Part shown: in pieces, positions 24,402-47,219 of the stretch
How the letters are laid out: each line of letters begins with the position of its first letter
Position numbering within the stretch: the stretch's first letter is position 1
Source of the DNA: Cheilinus undulatus
Taxonomy: Eukaryota; Chordata; Actinopteri; Labriformes; Labridae
Assembly: GCF_018320785.1 (NCBI RefSeq)
Contig: NC_054877.1
Span: forward strand, 18,458,329 to 18,522,328
Direction: 5' to 3'
DNA length: 64,000 nucleotides
The notes under the pieces: generated by a model
Databases searched by the model: none
What the model was told of the DNA's origin: nothing
The model's input: the letters and a program-made list of their open reading frames with translations, nothing else
Program-made: the position numbers and the translations under genes

Positions 24402-25089
24402 ATGTAAAGTGGACTAGAAAATCAACATTTTACCTGATACAACACGAGCTGAATGTCATTATATTACTGTACTCTCTTCCCCTTTTCCTCTCATGAAACT
24501 GCAGTAACATTGAGGCATTGTCTATTTAAGAATTCACCATTTGCCATTAATTGAACCGTGTTGGCTTCCATGATTAACTGTACTTGTATCTTGTATTATG
24601 ATGGAGAAAATGAGACAAGACAAACATTTGTAAGAACCGTATTAATTTTAAGTATTAAGCCTGAGACAGCACACAGCTCTAAGTATCATTATTTTCAGTA
24701 TTTTTAAGGACGTTGCCTTGAAATGTATTATTGTTTTAGTTGTTTTAAAGTTATTCCTCTGACACTTATTTTTAACCAAACCTACAGAACATTCTGCTTT
24801 ACAAATGTGCGTGTGTGATAATATATTGTGATTTGTGACATGCTGACATTAAAAAGAAATCAAATGAGCTTGTAAAAACAGTTTCTCAAGCGTGGATTTA
24901 TTTGTATGAGGGTTGGTTCACGTTTCATTGTACTGTGAACAAAAACAGGCATGTGGACTCAGAGGTGTGTCTGCTGGATCAGTCTATTTCCTGGTTTTCT
25001 GGCTGTGATTGGATACCTCAGGTAGGGCTGGGAAATATAATTATTATTAGTTTTTTAAAAATTTTTTACTTTTTATTTTTCATCTTTGT

Positions 25090-25500
25090 TCATTTTTTAC
25101 AAAAACATTGAACATTGACATTGAAACCATCTGTCCCAGTGATGGTCGAGGGTTTTTGTTTTAAATTTCGGAAGGTGAGTCAGTTTTTCCATATAATATA
25201 TTTCCTCTAAAATTGTGAGCCACTTGGCTATTCCTGGAGGTCACTTTTCAGCCAGCTTCTCGTGATGGCCTTTTTGCATGCGAGAATCATTATTTTGAAG
25301 AGATACATGTCCTCTTTAGGGATGCTGTTTCCTGGGGCTAAGCCCAGGTATAGCACCCAAGGGTCCCTAGATATCCCAGTCGCAAAAATCTTTTCCAGGA
25401 TCTGGATAACTCCTTCCCAAAATGTTTGAATTTTAATACATGACCAGAAGATATGAGAATGACTGGCAAACATGTGGCCACATTTCCTCCAGCAATGTTG
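25090..25500 (-). mobile_element. L1/Tx1-type LINE 3' fragment
   Basis: On the minus strand a short open frame reads HIFWSCIKIQTFWEGVIQIL and continues to KKAITRSWLKSD. This is the Cys/Trp-rich C-terminal region downstream of the reverse transcriptase in L1/Tx1 LINEs. A CWRKCG motif just upstream, in another frame, belongs to the same zinc-knuckle-like region. 5' truncated and inactive. Confidence 0.65.
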
Positions 25501-25539
25501 TTGTATGTCACCGTGTTTAGATTTTAAGTGCCACTTTCA

Positions 25540-25606
25540 GAGATGAGTGACAAAAAATACTTAACTTTTTCATGATATTCTAATTTTTTGTGATGCACTA
25601 GTATAT
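25540..25606. mobile_element. Tc1-like terminal fragment
   Basis: CATGATATTCTAATTTTTTG followed by TGATGCACTAGTA resembles the inverse of the left end of the Tc1 copy at 16755 (CATCACAAAAAATTTGAAT). Only an end is present, lying inside the hAT-like element. Confidence 0.5.
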
Positions 25607-25742
25607 TCTTTTCTTAGTGGCAGAAATGGGCCTCCGTACATATTTCCCAGCCCTAGCCTCAGGTGCAGCAGGTGAAACCAGAGACGCTGTTGTGATCACG
25701 CCCATCTTTGTCCCTTTAGTTTCTACTCAGAGAGTGGAAGAA

Positions 25743-28700
25743 ATGGCAGCGGCGACTATTTCTATAGAGCAGGACCAGTTTTGTTGTTCGGTGTGTCTAG
25801 AGATCTTGAGAGACCCGGTAACGATCCCGTGTGGACACAGCTACTGTCTAGACTGCATCGAAGACTACTGGAACAGAGCTAAACATAAAGGCCAGTACAC
25901 CTGTCCTCAGTGCAGGCAGGTGTTCAACCCCAGACCTCTGCTGAACAGGAACACGGTGCTCGGAGAGGTGGTGGAAAAGTTACAAACGGCTCCGCGCGAG
26001 TCCAAACCAGATGAGGTGAAGTGCAGCGCGTGCACGGTGAAGAAGACAGCGGCTGTGAAATCTTGCCTGGCGTGTTTAGAGTCCTACTGTGCGCCTCACC
26101 TGAAAGCCCACGATGAACGCTTCCATGGAAAGGCCCACATGTTGATCCCAGCCTCCGATGAGCTGAAGGAGAAGCTGTGTCCACAGCATGACAAGTTACT
26201 GAGGCTGTACTGTCGCACTGACCAGCAGTATGTGTGTTCACAGTGTGTGAAAGGGAGACACAAGGGCCACGAAGCAGTCACGGTGGTGGACGAGAGAGCA
26301 GCACAACAGGTCTGTCTCATCCTTTTTAAAACTGTTTATGTCCAGTTAGACACTCTTAGTTGGCAAAAATGTTATCTAGCAAAAAGTTAGACTGTCTAGA
26401 AATTAAAAGCAAAAACCGTGAACGCAAAAACAAATAAACATGAAATAAATAAAGAATATAAATAACCCAAACCCAAAACATCACTAAAAAAAATCAATTT
26501 ACTAATAAGTAATGAGAAAGTACAACAGAACCAAGTTTAGAAAATGCCAGATGATTAATGCCTACTTTATTTTAAAGCACCTTTGAGAAACTTCCAGTTT
26601 GTATGGATTTTGGCTCCCCCTGTGGACAAAGTCAAGACTGTAGCCAGGACATAGTCTAAACCAGTGGTTCTCAACTGGTAAATTTGGACCCAAAAATAGG
26701 TCACATGGCCATTTTCAGTAATTCTTTCTTATAGCTATGAAGGATCCTGGAACACTTTTTGGAGGATTTTATGTCATCAACTACCATCAGAGGACTGTTC
26801 CATGTCAAGGATCCTCAAAATGCTTCAAAGGACTGAACAGAGAATTATTAGGGATTGCACATGTATCCCCTGCTCACAGGAATTACCCACAATCCAACGT
26901 GCACCTTTTCCCTTTCTTAAAAAAAAAAAAGTTATCAGGAGGAAGGAAGCTGGTTCCTCGACCTCTCAATGCACTTTAAATTGAAGTTTTGTCTCTTTTC
27001 CAACGTAAATATGTTAACATCACAATTCTATTTCATCAAAGTAAAGCTGGACAGATAAAAGCAGCAGCATATAATATAATAATATTATGCTAAATCTGTT
27101 ATGATCATATAATGATATGGTAACATCACAAATATTATCAATGTACAGCTATTTCCATTTTTGTAAAACACGCTATAAAGCTTTGTGTAGAGAAATAAAT
27201 GTTCCTGTCCAACACTCCTGATGTCTTGTCCTTTTTTCCTTGCCATATCAATGTGATCAATAGAGAGTAAGATAAAAACATGGCAATGGAGCAAAAATAT
27301 TGTTGTTACCCTAACCACAAGTTTAATTTTCTATGTTTGCTAAATCTTGCATCGCCAAAGTTTACGATGCTTAAGCCCAAGATAACTTAGCCACATTGAT
27401 TTGGTAATGTTAACTACATTAGCTTTAGAAAAAGCTAACAAAGGTAAAGGGATCCGTTGTTCGTGTAAATACTAAAATTCTAATTCAAAAGCCTGACCTA
27501 GAAAACTCCATGAAACACTCAAACACAGTTAACATAGCTAAGGCCAAGGCTTACAAAGCTATGTTTGCTCATGCTACATTTGCTAAGACGAGGAGGCTAT
27601 GTAGCTACGTTACCTATGTAGCTAATATAGCAACGTTAGCATTAGTCGTGACTCGTGTTTGCTAAATCTCACATTGCTTAAGCTGAAGATAACGGAGCCA
27701 CAATGACTTACGTAGTAACGTTAACTACACTAGCTAGCATAGCTTTGTTAGCCTTAGCTCAAACCAACAAAGGTAAAAGAGAGCCACTGTTCATGTAACT
27801 ACCACTGTTTCACACATCCATCTGGAAAACCTCCCATAGACGGCTTTTGGAAAAGGGCAAAGCCTTTGAAAAAAAACTCAGAGGGTGATAGGATGAATAT
27901 TCTGTCTGTCACATTTTTACGGGCTGATCAGAGCAACAAAACACGTGACGCTGTAGCCCCAAACCGAGGTGCGCCGCTACTGATGAATAAACTCAGTCGA
28001 TAGCTGCATAATGCGAACAATGGCAACTGTAGAAATGTCAGTACATGACTTTTGTCGTTTTTGAAAAGACAACATCTCAATGCTGTTCTTTGTTATTTTA
28101 TAACAAAGAATTGTCGTCAAGTTCTGACAAAACATCCACGGCAATGTCTTCCGCCATACTTGCACCGGCCTCTTCTCGCCGCTTGCTTCAGCTACAACTC
28201 CACCGCACCCGAAAGTACAGCCCCTCAACGCTGATATGTCCTGTCACTTTCTAACTGGGTCCAAACAGTTTAGACAGGAGCTTTGCAAGATGAATTTGCC
28301 CATGAGAAACACGAAAACAGGTGAATTGATCTGCTTTGCAAGGTTATGAAATACATGTAACAATGCATTTAATTAGTAATGCTGTTATTTCCTTCCTGAT
28401 AGAGGTGGCTTCTTCTCACAGTAGTGGCCTGCTGCCAGAACACCCCCCCCCCCCCCACCCCCCCAAAAACGTTGAACCACAGGGCTTTGTTTGTATGCTG
28501 TCAGGATACCACAACAGGAGGCAGAGTTCTGTTGCTGTGGCAGTCTTTTCTTTCTTTCTTTTCTTTTTATAAATACATCCTTTAATTTCTTTATACATAG
28601 CAGCTGCTCAAAGTCTTAATTCTAAGTTTGAGGATAAACTGTGGACAAATTAGCAAAACAAATAAATGAATAAACAACTGACATGTTTTACATATTATCA

Positions 28701-31700
28701 GTACACATGCATGCAAATGCCCCTTTCACTTCATGCAGTCTTGCTGCATTCTCCATCTTTCATCTGACTAAAAGTATTGCTTATGTACAACAACACTGTA
28801 CTATACTGCTCAGCACCCTAAACCAACCTATCTTTCAGTTAAAACTTGCTTCAACAACCATTTAACAGAATTTGTATGAACTAAAACTTGTTTGAAATGC
28901 TGACTTACCAAAAGTCATGCTGTTGTCAAATGCTAAATGTAATTCCCCCAAACCTGATTATGATCTCCAGTTCTCAGGGTACATAGACTGAGTTTGCTTT
29001 GTTAGTTGTTTTTTTTTTTTTGTTTGTTTGTTTGTTTGGACTTCTCTATGCTATTAGAAATTTCTATGAAAATAGTTTCAAACATGAACTAGAAAAGCAC
29101 TCGGACCACTGCAGACCTCTGCCATAGCCCTATCTCCTAATAGTAAAGAATCCTTTAAAAAAAATCCTGGATCCACACGGTGATCTAGATCACTCCCAAA
29201 ATCTAATCAGTTCTTCCTCATGCCATTTCTGATATTTCCTGAAAATTTCATCAAAATCTGTCCATAACTTTTTGAGTTATGTTGCTAACAAACTAACAAA
29301 CAAACAAACAAACTAACAAACCCTGCCGATCACATAACTTCCTTGGCGGAGGTAGTTAATAAGACAGGAGGTTGATATAATGTACAGTATTAGAAATCTG
29401 TGAAGTAAAGCACCAAGCAGCAGAAAAGAAGCTCTGTTGTTATGTCCACTGAATGGAACACCCTTTAAAGCCTGATGTAAAACTTTAGTTCTTCAAATAT
29501 TCAATACAGGAAGTATAAAATTTGGTCTTGTAGTTAAACTTTTGACTCTGATGTTACTGTGGTGAAAGTTTGGATTGAAAGAGCAAAGGCCTTCCGGTGC
29601 AGTCCGACCCTTTGATTGTAAAATCCAGACTTTCCAGTCTGAGATTTGAAGCCTGAGGGAGACACTGTGTGATATTCATCTTTTGTACTCTACCAGAAAA
29701 AACTCCAGGAATCATCTTTGAAATCTCTGCACAGACTGAAGGACGCAGAGAAAGAGCTTCGATATGTTGTCAAATACATAAAGGTGAGCAAATCTTAACT
29801 GTAAATGTTATTGACACAGAGTTGGCTGTGAGTGATTGTCTTCTGAAGCAGAAACTTTTATCTTTCCCAGCACTCCACAGAGGCCGTGGTGGAGGAGAGC
29901 GAGAGGATTTTCACCAGGATGATCCGCTCCATAGAGAAGCAGAGCAGCGAGGTGAAGGAGCAGATCAGAGGACAGCAGAGAGCCGCCGTCAGTCAGGCTG
30001 AGGAGCTGCTGGAGAAGATCCAGAGGGAGACGGTGGAGCTGAGGAGGAGTGAAGCTGAGCTGGAGAAGCTCTGTCGCACCGAGGACCACCTCCACTTCCT
30101 GCAGGTATGAAAGTGGGACTTGTCAAGACATAAATTCTTCAACTCAGAAATATTTGCAAAACAAAACTTATACTCTGTCAACAACAGGCTCGCCTTAGGA
30201 AGGAATATCTTTGTTAAAGGTCTAATATTGTTTCTTTTTTCTACCAAAACAATGAGAATGTGGCTGACACAAAGTAGTATAGAAATAAAACAATTAACAA
30301 AAATTACATAATTCCACAATAACAATGTTTTTCTCTGAACTCAGTCTTAGTTCTAGACATGTTTCCCCGATGAAGGAAAGAAATAGCTTCGAACGCTGAC
30401 ATATTTAGTACCTCATAAAGGGTTAAATTCTTTGGATAAAATTAAGCCATGGTACATCAATCTTGCACTACTAGATACTACTGAAAATGAATGACATGAA
30501 AAATCTCACTGCCTTTGTTTTCACAATGTTAGGAGGTATTTGCCCACCGGCAACAATAATTGCCGCTTGACAAAAGACTACACAGATGTAATGACATCTG
30601 ATGTAACATCTGTGGTATTCGAGTTATTCTAGAAAGGTTAATGATTTAGTTGATATATATTTATCAACCATGAAAACTTCATTATACCAAAGTGACATTT
30701 CCTTGTGAGGATTTGCCTTTGTCCCTAATGGATCAGGAATTCAGTGTCATATGACAGGAAGTACGTGGAAACATATTGTTCTTCCTCAAGATTATTCCTC
30801 AAAGTGTCACCAGTAGAAAAAGCATGCAAAACACTAAAAAATATATTTATAGAAGGGAAATGTCAACTGTGAACTTTGACAATTGTTGTTGCTGGTGGGC
30901 TTAAATGAATTAACACAGCGGATCCCAAATGTTGCGCAAGTCTACTGTGTACTGTGGGAAATGTGTACAACCATAGGTTATCACCAAATCTGTACATCAA
31001 CTAAAGATACTGTAACATATTAAAGGCTATTTTGTACAAATAAGGATATCTTGTGCATTGAGATTCGACTTGATCTTAGTTGTTCTAATGTTAAGCTCCC
31101 ATTGATTAAAATCTAATAACTCTAAGTTCATAAGTGAAGTGAAAACATAAGTAGCATACAGGTAGGGATAAAATAATGCAACTCATCCCTGAAATGGAGA
31201 CTAAACAAGCAAGGGTGTATTTAAGTTATAATTTTTAAAAATTAAAATATTAAACTACTGAAACTATCAACCTAAAATAGTGTAAAAATACTGTTAAGCA
31301 CTTTTCATCATTACTAAGAAAACACTGGCTCTGCCTAATTTTTACCCCACAGTTTTTGACATGACACCAGTATTAAACTGATTATTAAAACAGTTGTTGG
31401 CATCAAAAAGTTCCACATCATTCATAAACTATTATATCTCAGACATAAATCACTATAATTAAACCATAATTCTGTTCCAGTGAGTGTTTTAACCTTTTTA
31501 AGCTTCAAAGTCTTTAGCAAGTCAGCTTCAATTTTTTCCTTGTGTACTGATCAATTCAAGACTTTGATATGCAATGAATCTCAATGTAAGGCAAAAAATA
31601 GCCCTTTCCTGATCAAATAAGTATGATTTCAATTGCAGCATAAACTTTATATCATGTCATCCTGCTTAAAGTGTTTCCTCCCTGTTTGTCACAGTTGTTG

Positions 31701-34700
31701 CACTTATATTCAAATGTGTTGAGTGTTTGGCTTTTGTTTTTCATCTCTGCAGAAGTCTAAGTCTCTTCACTTCCCAGTGATGACTGTGGAAATGCCAAGC
31801 ACCGACTCTCTTCAGTATCTGATGTATAAAACCATGAGAGGAGCTCTGGCAGACCTCAAAGACAGTCTGGGTGAAACACTAGAGAAAGAATTCAGCAGAA
31901 TCTCTGAGAAAGGTTTGCCAATTTACAAAAACAATCACCATAAAGACCTACTCTGTGCCTTTGTGAAAGCGTTTACATATTTACCTATCAATGCTCTTCT
32001 TCATTTCCAGTTAATTCACTGAAGGAAACCAGCAATCAGATAACTTCAGAAAAGGCCAAAAGTAAGCAATTTCCCCTTCTTCTTGTCATAATTTAGATAA
32101 CTCATTGCAAATACTAAATAGTGCTTTTATGTTGTCATGTACATCAGTTCAGTTTATTTGCAACAAGGCTTCAGATCTGTAGGTTCCTATTAAGAGTCTG
32201 GTTTTTCCAAAAACTTTTATGAATCAGAGCACAATGTAGTTTCAAATATAAGAAATACACCAAGAGTAGTGTATGATAAAGTAGAAATTGCATGAGGTTT
32301 CTGTAAATGTAACCTCATCCACTTAATGCTTTATAATGCACTTACTTTTTAGTATTTCAGTGTCATTTGATGCTCTTTGTGCTACTTCTTTTCTGTGCTG
32401 TAGTGTCAGAACAACCTGACACAAGTATAGGATTAATGAAATATCTCACCTGGTTTTAGGAATCCTGCTGTTATTATATCATTAATCAGTTAGTCGTTGA
32501 GGTTATCATATCATTAATCAGTTGGTCATTGATGTTATTATATCATTAATCAGTTGGTCATTGATGTTATTATATCATTAATCAGTTGGTCATTGCATCT
32601 CTGTGTTGGAAGCACTTTGATCAGTGACCACTTCAGTTGATATACTTTGAAGTTTGACGGTTAGTTCCTGGGATCCACCCTTTTGCTGGAACAGATTTAA
32701 AATGATTTTCTCTGGAAAAAGGTAATATTCTCCTCTAACTTTTAAAAGCTAAAAGCATAACCCAGGTTTGACAAAGACACAAACTGAATATATGATCCAA
32801 TTCAATTAAGAATCCATTGTTTGTAGAGGGTTCTGGCAGCACACTGCATATCTCAGACACCCCCTCTTGAAGACGACTACTGTGAAAAGCCGGCTTTCTC
32901 AGAATGGATGGTATACAATTAGTTTTTTATAATGCTAAACATGCTGTTTTTTTTAATTCAGATTTATTCAAAGTTTACCAGTTACATTCATGAAATAGCC
33001 ATATGGCAAACATTGCAGACTGAACAAAATTTCATAAATAAAAGAGAAAGTTCCAGTGTCTGAATAAATTATGTATAGACCTATTTTAGAAGTAGCCTGT
33101 TTAGCTTTGTTAGCTTTAGCGTAAGCTAACATTCTCTAGCTACATAGTTAACATTATTACATAAGATGTAAGCCAATAGCCATGTTAGTTTTAACTAAAG
33201 TCCAAAGCTAGCCACAGTTTGTGTTACTACTTCTGAAACGGGTCAAACTTTAGCAAAGGTAGCACAATCTATTGTAGCTAATGTAGCTTCATTAGCTTTA
33301 GCCTTAGAATTCAGCTTTAATGAACTTTTTGTAATTAGATTTCAGTCTTTGGCAACCTTTGGTATCCTGACCCTTACCCCAAATTGAATTTTAATTTGAT
33401 TTTATTTTGAAAGTTTTAGTTTGTATTTTTGTTTTGACACATGCAGCGTTTCATTATTGTGCTCTGCTGTGAGGCAACTGAGGCTCAGTAGGTTGGTCAT
33501 CTAACAATCGGAAGATGAAGGGTTCAATCCCCAGCTCTTGCAGTCATCTAACCCCAATTTACTCCCACTGCCTCATCAGTGGTGTGTAAATGTATATAGA
33601 TGCGCATGAATGGAATTAGATAATATTGATGGCCAAACTCCATAGCAAACCTCTGCCATGAGTGTATGAATGTAGGGTAAATCAGTGTGAGTGAGGTGCA
33701 CAAGCAGTTTGAATAATCAGACGACTAGAAAAGTGCTATACAAGCTCACGTCTATGCACCATTTATTTCTCCCCAGAAAAAATATCCATATTAAATCTGT
33801 TCCCAGCAAAAGATGAATTCCATGAACTGTCAAACTCTATAATTTAACAGTAACCTAATTTTAGCTTTCTGTTGGTTTTGGATTTCACACCATCCATCAA
33901 AACTGTCATATTTAACTTTCAGCTTCCTTCAGCAGGGCCTGAAGCATCATTTAAGCTTGGATATTTATGTGTTGTACATAATGTACCCTAGGATTAGTAT
34001 TTTTGTCTAGACTGTACTTTTACTTTTTAACTTCCAAGATTTTTTCAGTGTAGTTTTTCACTGTAATGCTAATATAACCATACTAGTTTCTAACTGAGAA
34101 TCATATATGAAAATGATATGGGATATTGCATTCATAACTCTGCTCTGTACTGGTGCATTTATTGTCTGACATGTTATTTATCCAGCAGCAAAAGACAATG
34201 CCATACCCTACAACCTTGACCCAAAGACAAGAGCTGATTTTCTACATTGTAAGAACATTTATTTATATTCCTTCTTAAAAATCTGTCTTTTTTCCTTAGC
34301 CCTACGTACGTTTTTAACTGTGTGCCTCTTTTTTTTTAGATTACAACGAAGTAGCCCTGGACCCAAACACAGCCAACCCTTACCTGTCCTTCTTCGAGGG
34401 TCGCAGAGGAGTGACCACACGCTTAGAGCCTCAGTCATACCCAGACCACCCACAACGTTTCACCAGCTGGGCTCAGGTGCTGTGCAGAGCCGGAATGGCC
34501 GGACGCTGCTACTGGGAGGTGGAATGGGCCGGTAACGGAGGGGTTTCTATTGGTGTTTGTTACAAAAATATGAACAGAAGTGGAGGAGGGAGCGACAGCA
34601 AACTCGGACACAACTCCAAATCCTGGAGCCTGGACTGCTCCCCGTCAGTGTGCTCATTTCAACACAATAAAGAGAGTGTGAGCATCTCTGCTCCATGCTA

Positions 34701-34866
34701 CAGCAGGATAGGAGTGTATCTAGACTTTAGGGCTGGAACTCTGTCTTTCTATAATGTTTCTGATACAATGGTTTTACTCCATAAAGTAAAGGCATCGTTC
34801 ACACAGCCTGTTTACCCAGGATTCTGGGTAGGGTTGGGCTCTACGCTGAAGCTTTGCTCTCTTTAA
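25743..34866 (+). CDS. TRIM-family E3 ligase with PRY-SPRY (TRIM-B)
   Basis: Seven exons are in phase: 25743-26309, 29697-29783, 29871-30104, 31753-31912, 32011-32061, 34186-34248 and 34340-34866, for 562 residues. The RING ligands C15, C18, C30, H32, C35, C38, C54 and C57 sit at the same positions as in TRIM-A. B-box 1 (VKCSACTVKK) and B-box 2 (CPQHDKLLRLYC) follow. Exons 2-4 make the coiled coil. The last exon is a full B30.2: LDPNTANPYLSFFEGRRGVT (PRY), CYWEVEW, YLDFRAGTLSFYNVSD and PGFWVGLG. I chose the ATG aligned with TRIM-A; the frame is open further upstream but that sequence is transposon-derived. B30.2 domains bind targets, in antiviral TRIMs often viral or immune-signalling proteins, so a role like fish TRIM25/finTRIM is plausible but inferred. 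Exon 6 has a CAGCAG tandem acceptor. AATAAA at 35155-35160 may be its poly(A) signal. Confidence 0.9.
27340..27790. repeat. GCTAAC/GTTAGC-rich dispersed repeat, copy 1
   Basis: Dense recurrence of short motifs such as AACGTTAGC, TAGCTA and TATGTAGCTA in both orientations. Similar tracts occur at 33090-33340 and 61380-61640, so this looks like a dispersed family, not simple sequence. Confidence 0.55.
29110..29362 (+). mobile_element. RTE-type LINE 3' end
   Basis: TCCTGGATCCACACGGTGAT is followed by ATTTCATCAAAATCTGTCC, CTTTTTGAGTTATGTTGCTA, an (AACA)n stretch and CTTGGCGGAGGTAGT. That order is the characteristic 3' tail of RTE-family LINEs widespread in fish. No coding part remains. Confidence 0.75.
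30105..31752. other. TRIM-B intron 3
   Basis: A 1.6-kb AT-rich intron between the 234-base coiled-coil exon and the 160-base exon. I recognise no element or exon in it. Confidence 0.5.
32470..32597 (+). repeat. 32-bp minisatellite in TRIM-B intron 5
   Basis: About four tandem copies of a unit containing TATATCATTAATCAGTTGGT followed by CATTGATGTTAT. The last two full units are identical and the first is more diverged. Confidence 0.85.
33090..33470. repeat. GCTAAC-rich dispersed repeat, copy 2
   Basis: The AGCTAAC/GTTAGC-rich tract (33090-33340) is followed by TTTGGTATCCTGACCCTTAC and ACACATGCAGCGTTTCA. A related order (TTGGTATCCT, CTTACC, GATGCAGCATCTCA) follows the tract at 61380, so tract plus flank is one repeat. 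Confidence 0.6.
33471..33770 (+). repeat. tRNA-headed SINE in TRIM-B intron 5
   Basis: A head with AGGCTCAGTAGGTTGGTC and the B-box-like GGGTTCAATCCCC is followed by a body with CAGTGGTGTGTAAATG, AATCAGACGACTAGAAAAG and GCTATACAAG, which are landmarks of a very abundant percomorph SINE. It abuts the GCTAAC-rich repeat. Confidence 0.75.
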
Positions 34867-34957
34867 ATCTAAAAACTTAACAGCATCACAGAGTCTCAAG
34901 ATACCTATGAGATAAAAATGAGACTGAAGCAGGTTTTTGTGCTCAAAACTTTGCATT

Positions 34958-34963
34958 TTTATT
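34958..34963 (-). other. eef1d: Poly(A) signal of eef1d
   Basis: TTTATT on the plus strand reads AATAAA on the minus strand, about 60 bases after the eef1d stop codon. This gives a very short 3' UTR. Confidence 0.6.
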
Positions 34964-35024
34964 AACTGTGCAAGGCGAGAGCAGCAGCGACACTTTGGTG
35001 GAGCAGGTTGAAAGCCGGGGAAGC

Positions 35025-45665
<10,641 letters not shown>

Positions 45666-46596
45666 GTTGGTACTAAGGAAAGACATAAAAAATATGAAAA
45701 TAAGATAGAGCTGACATCGATCTGCACTAAAAAATAATCTACAAACAGCATTAAGAAGCTTCAACAGCCAGCACAATCAGTGACATAAAATGAGTGACAG
45801 AACTTCATCCAGTGTTTGACCAAGACAGCTTATTTTAAAGGTTAAAACCATCATGCAAAGCCACAGATGAAGCTTTGGGTGTAAAAGAGAGGGACAAAAC
45901 AAAGCACAACAGACTGTTTTGTTTTCTTAACACAGGAAATTATCTGCAAAACAACAGGTATCAGTTTCAGCAAATTATACAACAAATAAAATAAAATAAA
46001 AATCAACATTAAATAATGCTTATATGCTTCACCTCCCTTCTCATATTTGCTGACTGGTTACTGCAGCAGACAGGCATCTACACATTCCTCAGTCAGTGAA
46101 ACACAGTTGCCTGGTCTGCAAAGTCTGGATTAGAGAACAAAAGGTTGGCTGGTGCTCACTAACAACACTCTCTTAGGAACAGCCGAGGTCCACTTTCTTT
46201 TTCATGTAACAGACAACTCAAAGGCTCATTGGAAGCCTAAACACTACCTTTATAATACAAATCATTAAAGTTGTTTTAAGTTGTAAATTAATTTTCCACT
46301 AATCAAAATAAAAGTAGAAATCCAGCAAACTTTCTTTGCTAAAGCCCTCTGTTGACCTCATTGAAATAACCAAGGTGCTACATTTATGTTCTGATGGAGT
46401 CATTCTGAATGCAGCAATAACACAAAAGTCAAAATAAACAGCTCACTCTACAAACCAACTGATAAAAAACATGAAACAATTTAAAAGTTAGAAAACCAAA
46501 AAAAGCCAGACAAAAAATGCAGACAGACAAGTGCAAACAAAATACATTTTAAAAAAATCACTGTAGTACTTTAATTAACCGAAAACCACACATCAC

Positions 46597-47219
46597 GTCT
46601 CTCCCATTTCCTGTGTGAAGTTGCCATACTTGTCCCATCTGGGCCTGCTCTCCGACTCAGAGAGGCCTCTCCTCCTCTGGGTTGGACCCCTGCTGCCCTT
46701 GCCCCCCTGCTCGGTCTCAGAGGAGGTGCGATTGCGGCCTCTGCTGTACTGGCGATGGGGGGTGCCAGAGGCCTTCACAGTGACTGGGCGGCCTTCGTGC
46801 TGCTGACCACGGTTGCGGTTGGACTGGAAGGTCATGTAGCCCCTGGTGTTTGGGCTTCTAGGAGAGGAAGACAGGGGTCCGTTGCCATTAGAGGCGAGTC
46901 GGCGTTGGTAGTTGCTCTCGGCCTGCTCGTAGGCACTGCGTTGGTGCCAGACTCCCTCAGCCTGCATGCCCTGGAGGACGGGGCTTTGACCATAGGATCC
47001 CCTCGCCTCCATGGAGCTGCTCAACCACTCCTCTCCAGAGCTGTGGCCCTCAGAATGAGACAAACGTGTGCGCCGCTGTGGTCTACCAAACTGGACTTTG
47101 TCCCCACTGATGACGCCTCTCTCCAGTGTGGGAAAATTTCCCTGCCTGAACGCCCCCATCGGTGCAGCAGTGTAGTGAGGGCCTCTCTCCTGATGACGGT
47201 TTGGCAAAGACTGATCCAT
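46597..47219 (-). CDS. eef1d: eef1d long-isoform (eEF1B-delta-L type) N-terminal exon
   Basis: The minus-strand ATG at 47219 opens 207 codons plus two bases up to a donor GTGATG at 46596. If spliced to the canonical first coding exon at its acceptor (exon edge 45672), the frame continues as Thr-Thr-Asn-Met into the normal start; the long protein would be 477 residues (496 with the cassette exon). The segment GVWHQRSAYEQAESNYQRRL resembles the canonical IWFDKYRYDEAERRFYEGL. Human eEF1D long isoform likewise has several copies of this W...K...YD.AE motif in its N-terminal extension and has been described as a nuclear heat-shock transcription factor. The rest is Arg/Ser/Gly-rich (SRGRNRTSS, GPTQRRRGLSESESRPRWDK). 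The donor is not ideal, and without splicing the frame stops two bases later. Confidence 0.75.

Larger units (their letters stand above)
25015..25663. mobile_element. hAT-like element just upstream of the second TRIM gene
   Basis: The left end TAGGGCTGGGAAATAT (25023) and the right end ATATTTCCCAGCCCTA (25655) are exact inverted copies. They are flanked by ACCTCAGG (25015-25022) and GCCTCAGG (25656-25663), an 8-bp duplication with one mismatch, as expected for hAT. No hAT transposase is visible inside; instead the 633 bp contain a minus-strand LINE fragment and a Tc1 end. The right end is 88 bp from the TRIM-B ATG. Confidence 0.7.
26310..29696. other. TRIM-B intron 1
   Basis: A 3.4-kb intron holding the GCTAAC-rich repeat (27340-27790), a C-run near 28442-28465 and an RTE LINE end (29110-29362). 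No coding exon was recognised in the rest. Confidence 0.55.

Noticed and set aside
25617-25742. In-frame upstream extension of TRIM-B
   Set aside because: It starts without a proper ATG context and lies partly in the hAT-like element; the ATG at 25743 aligns with TRIM-A and its RING spacing.
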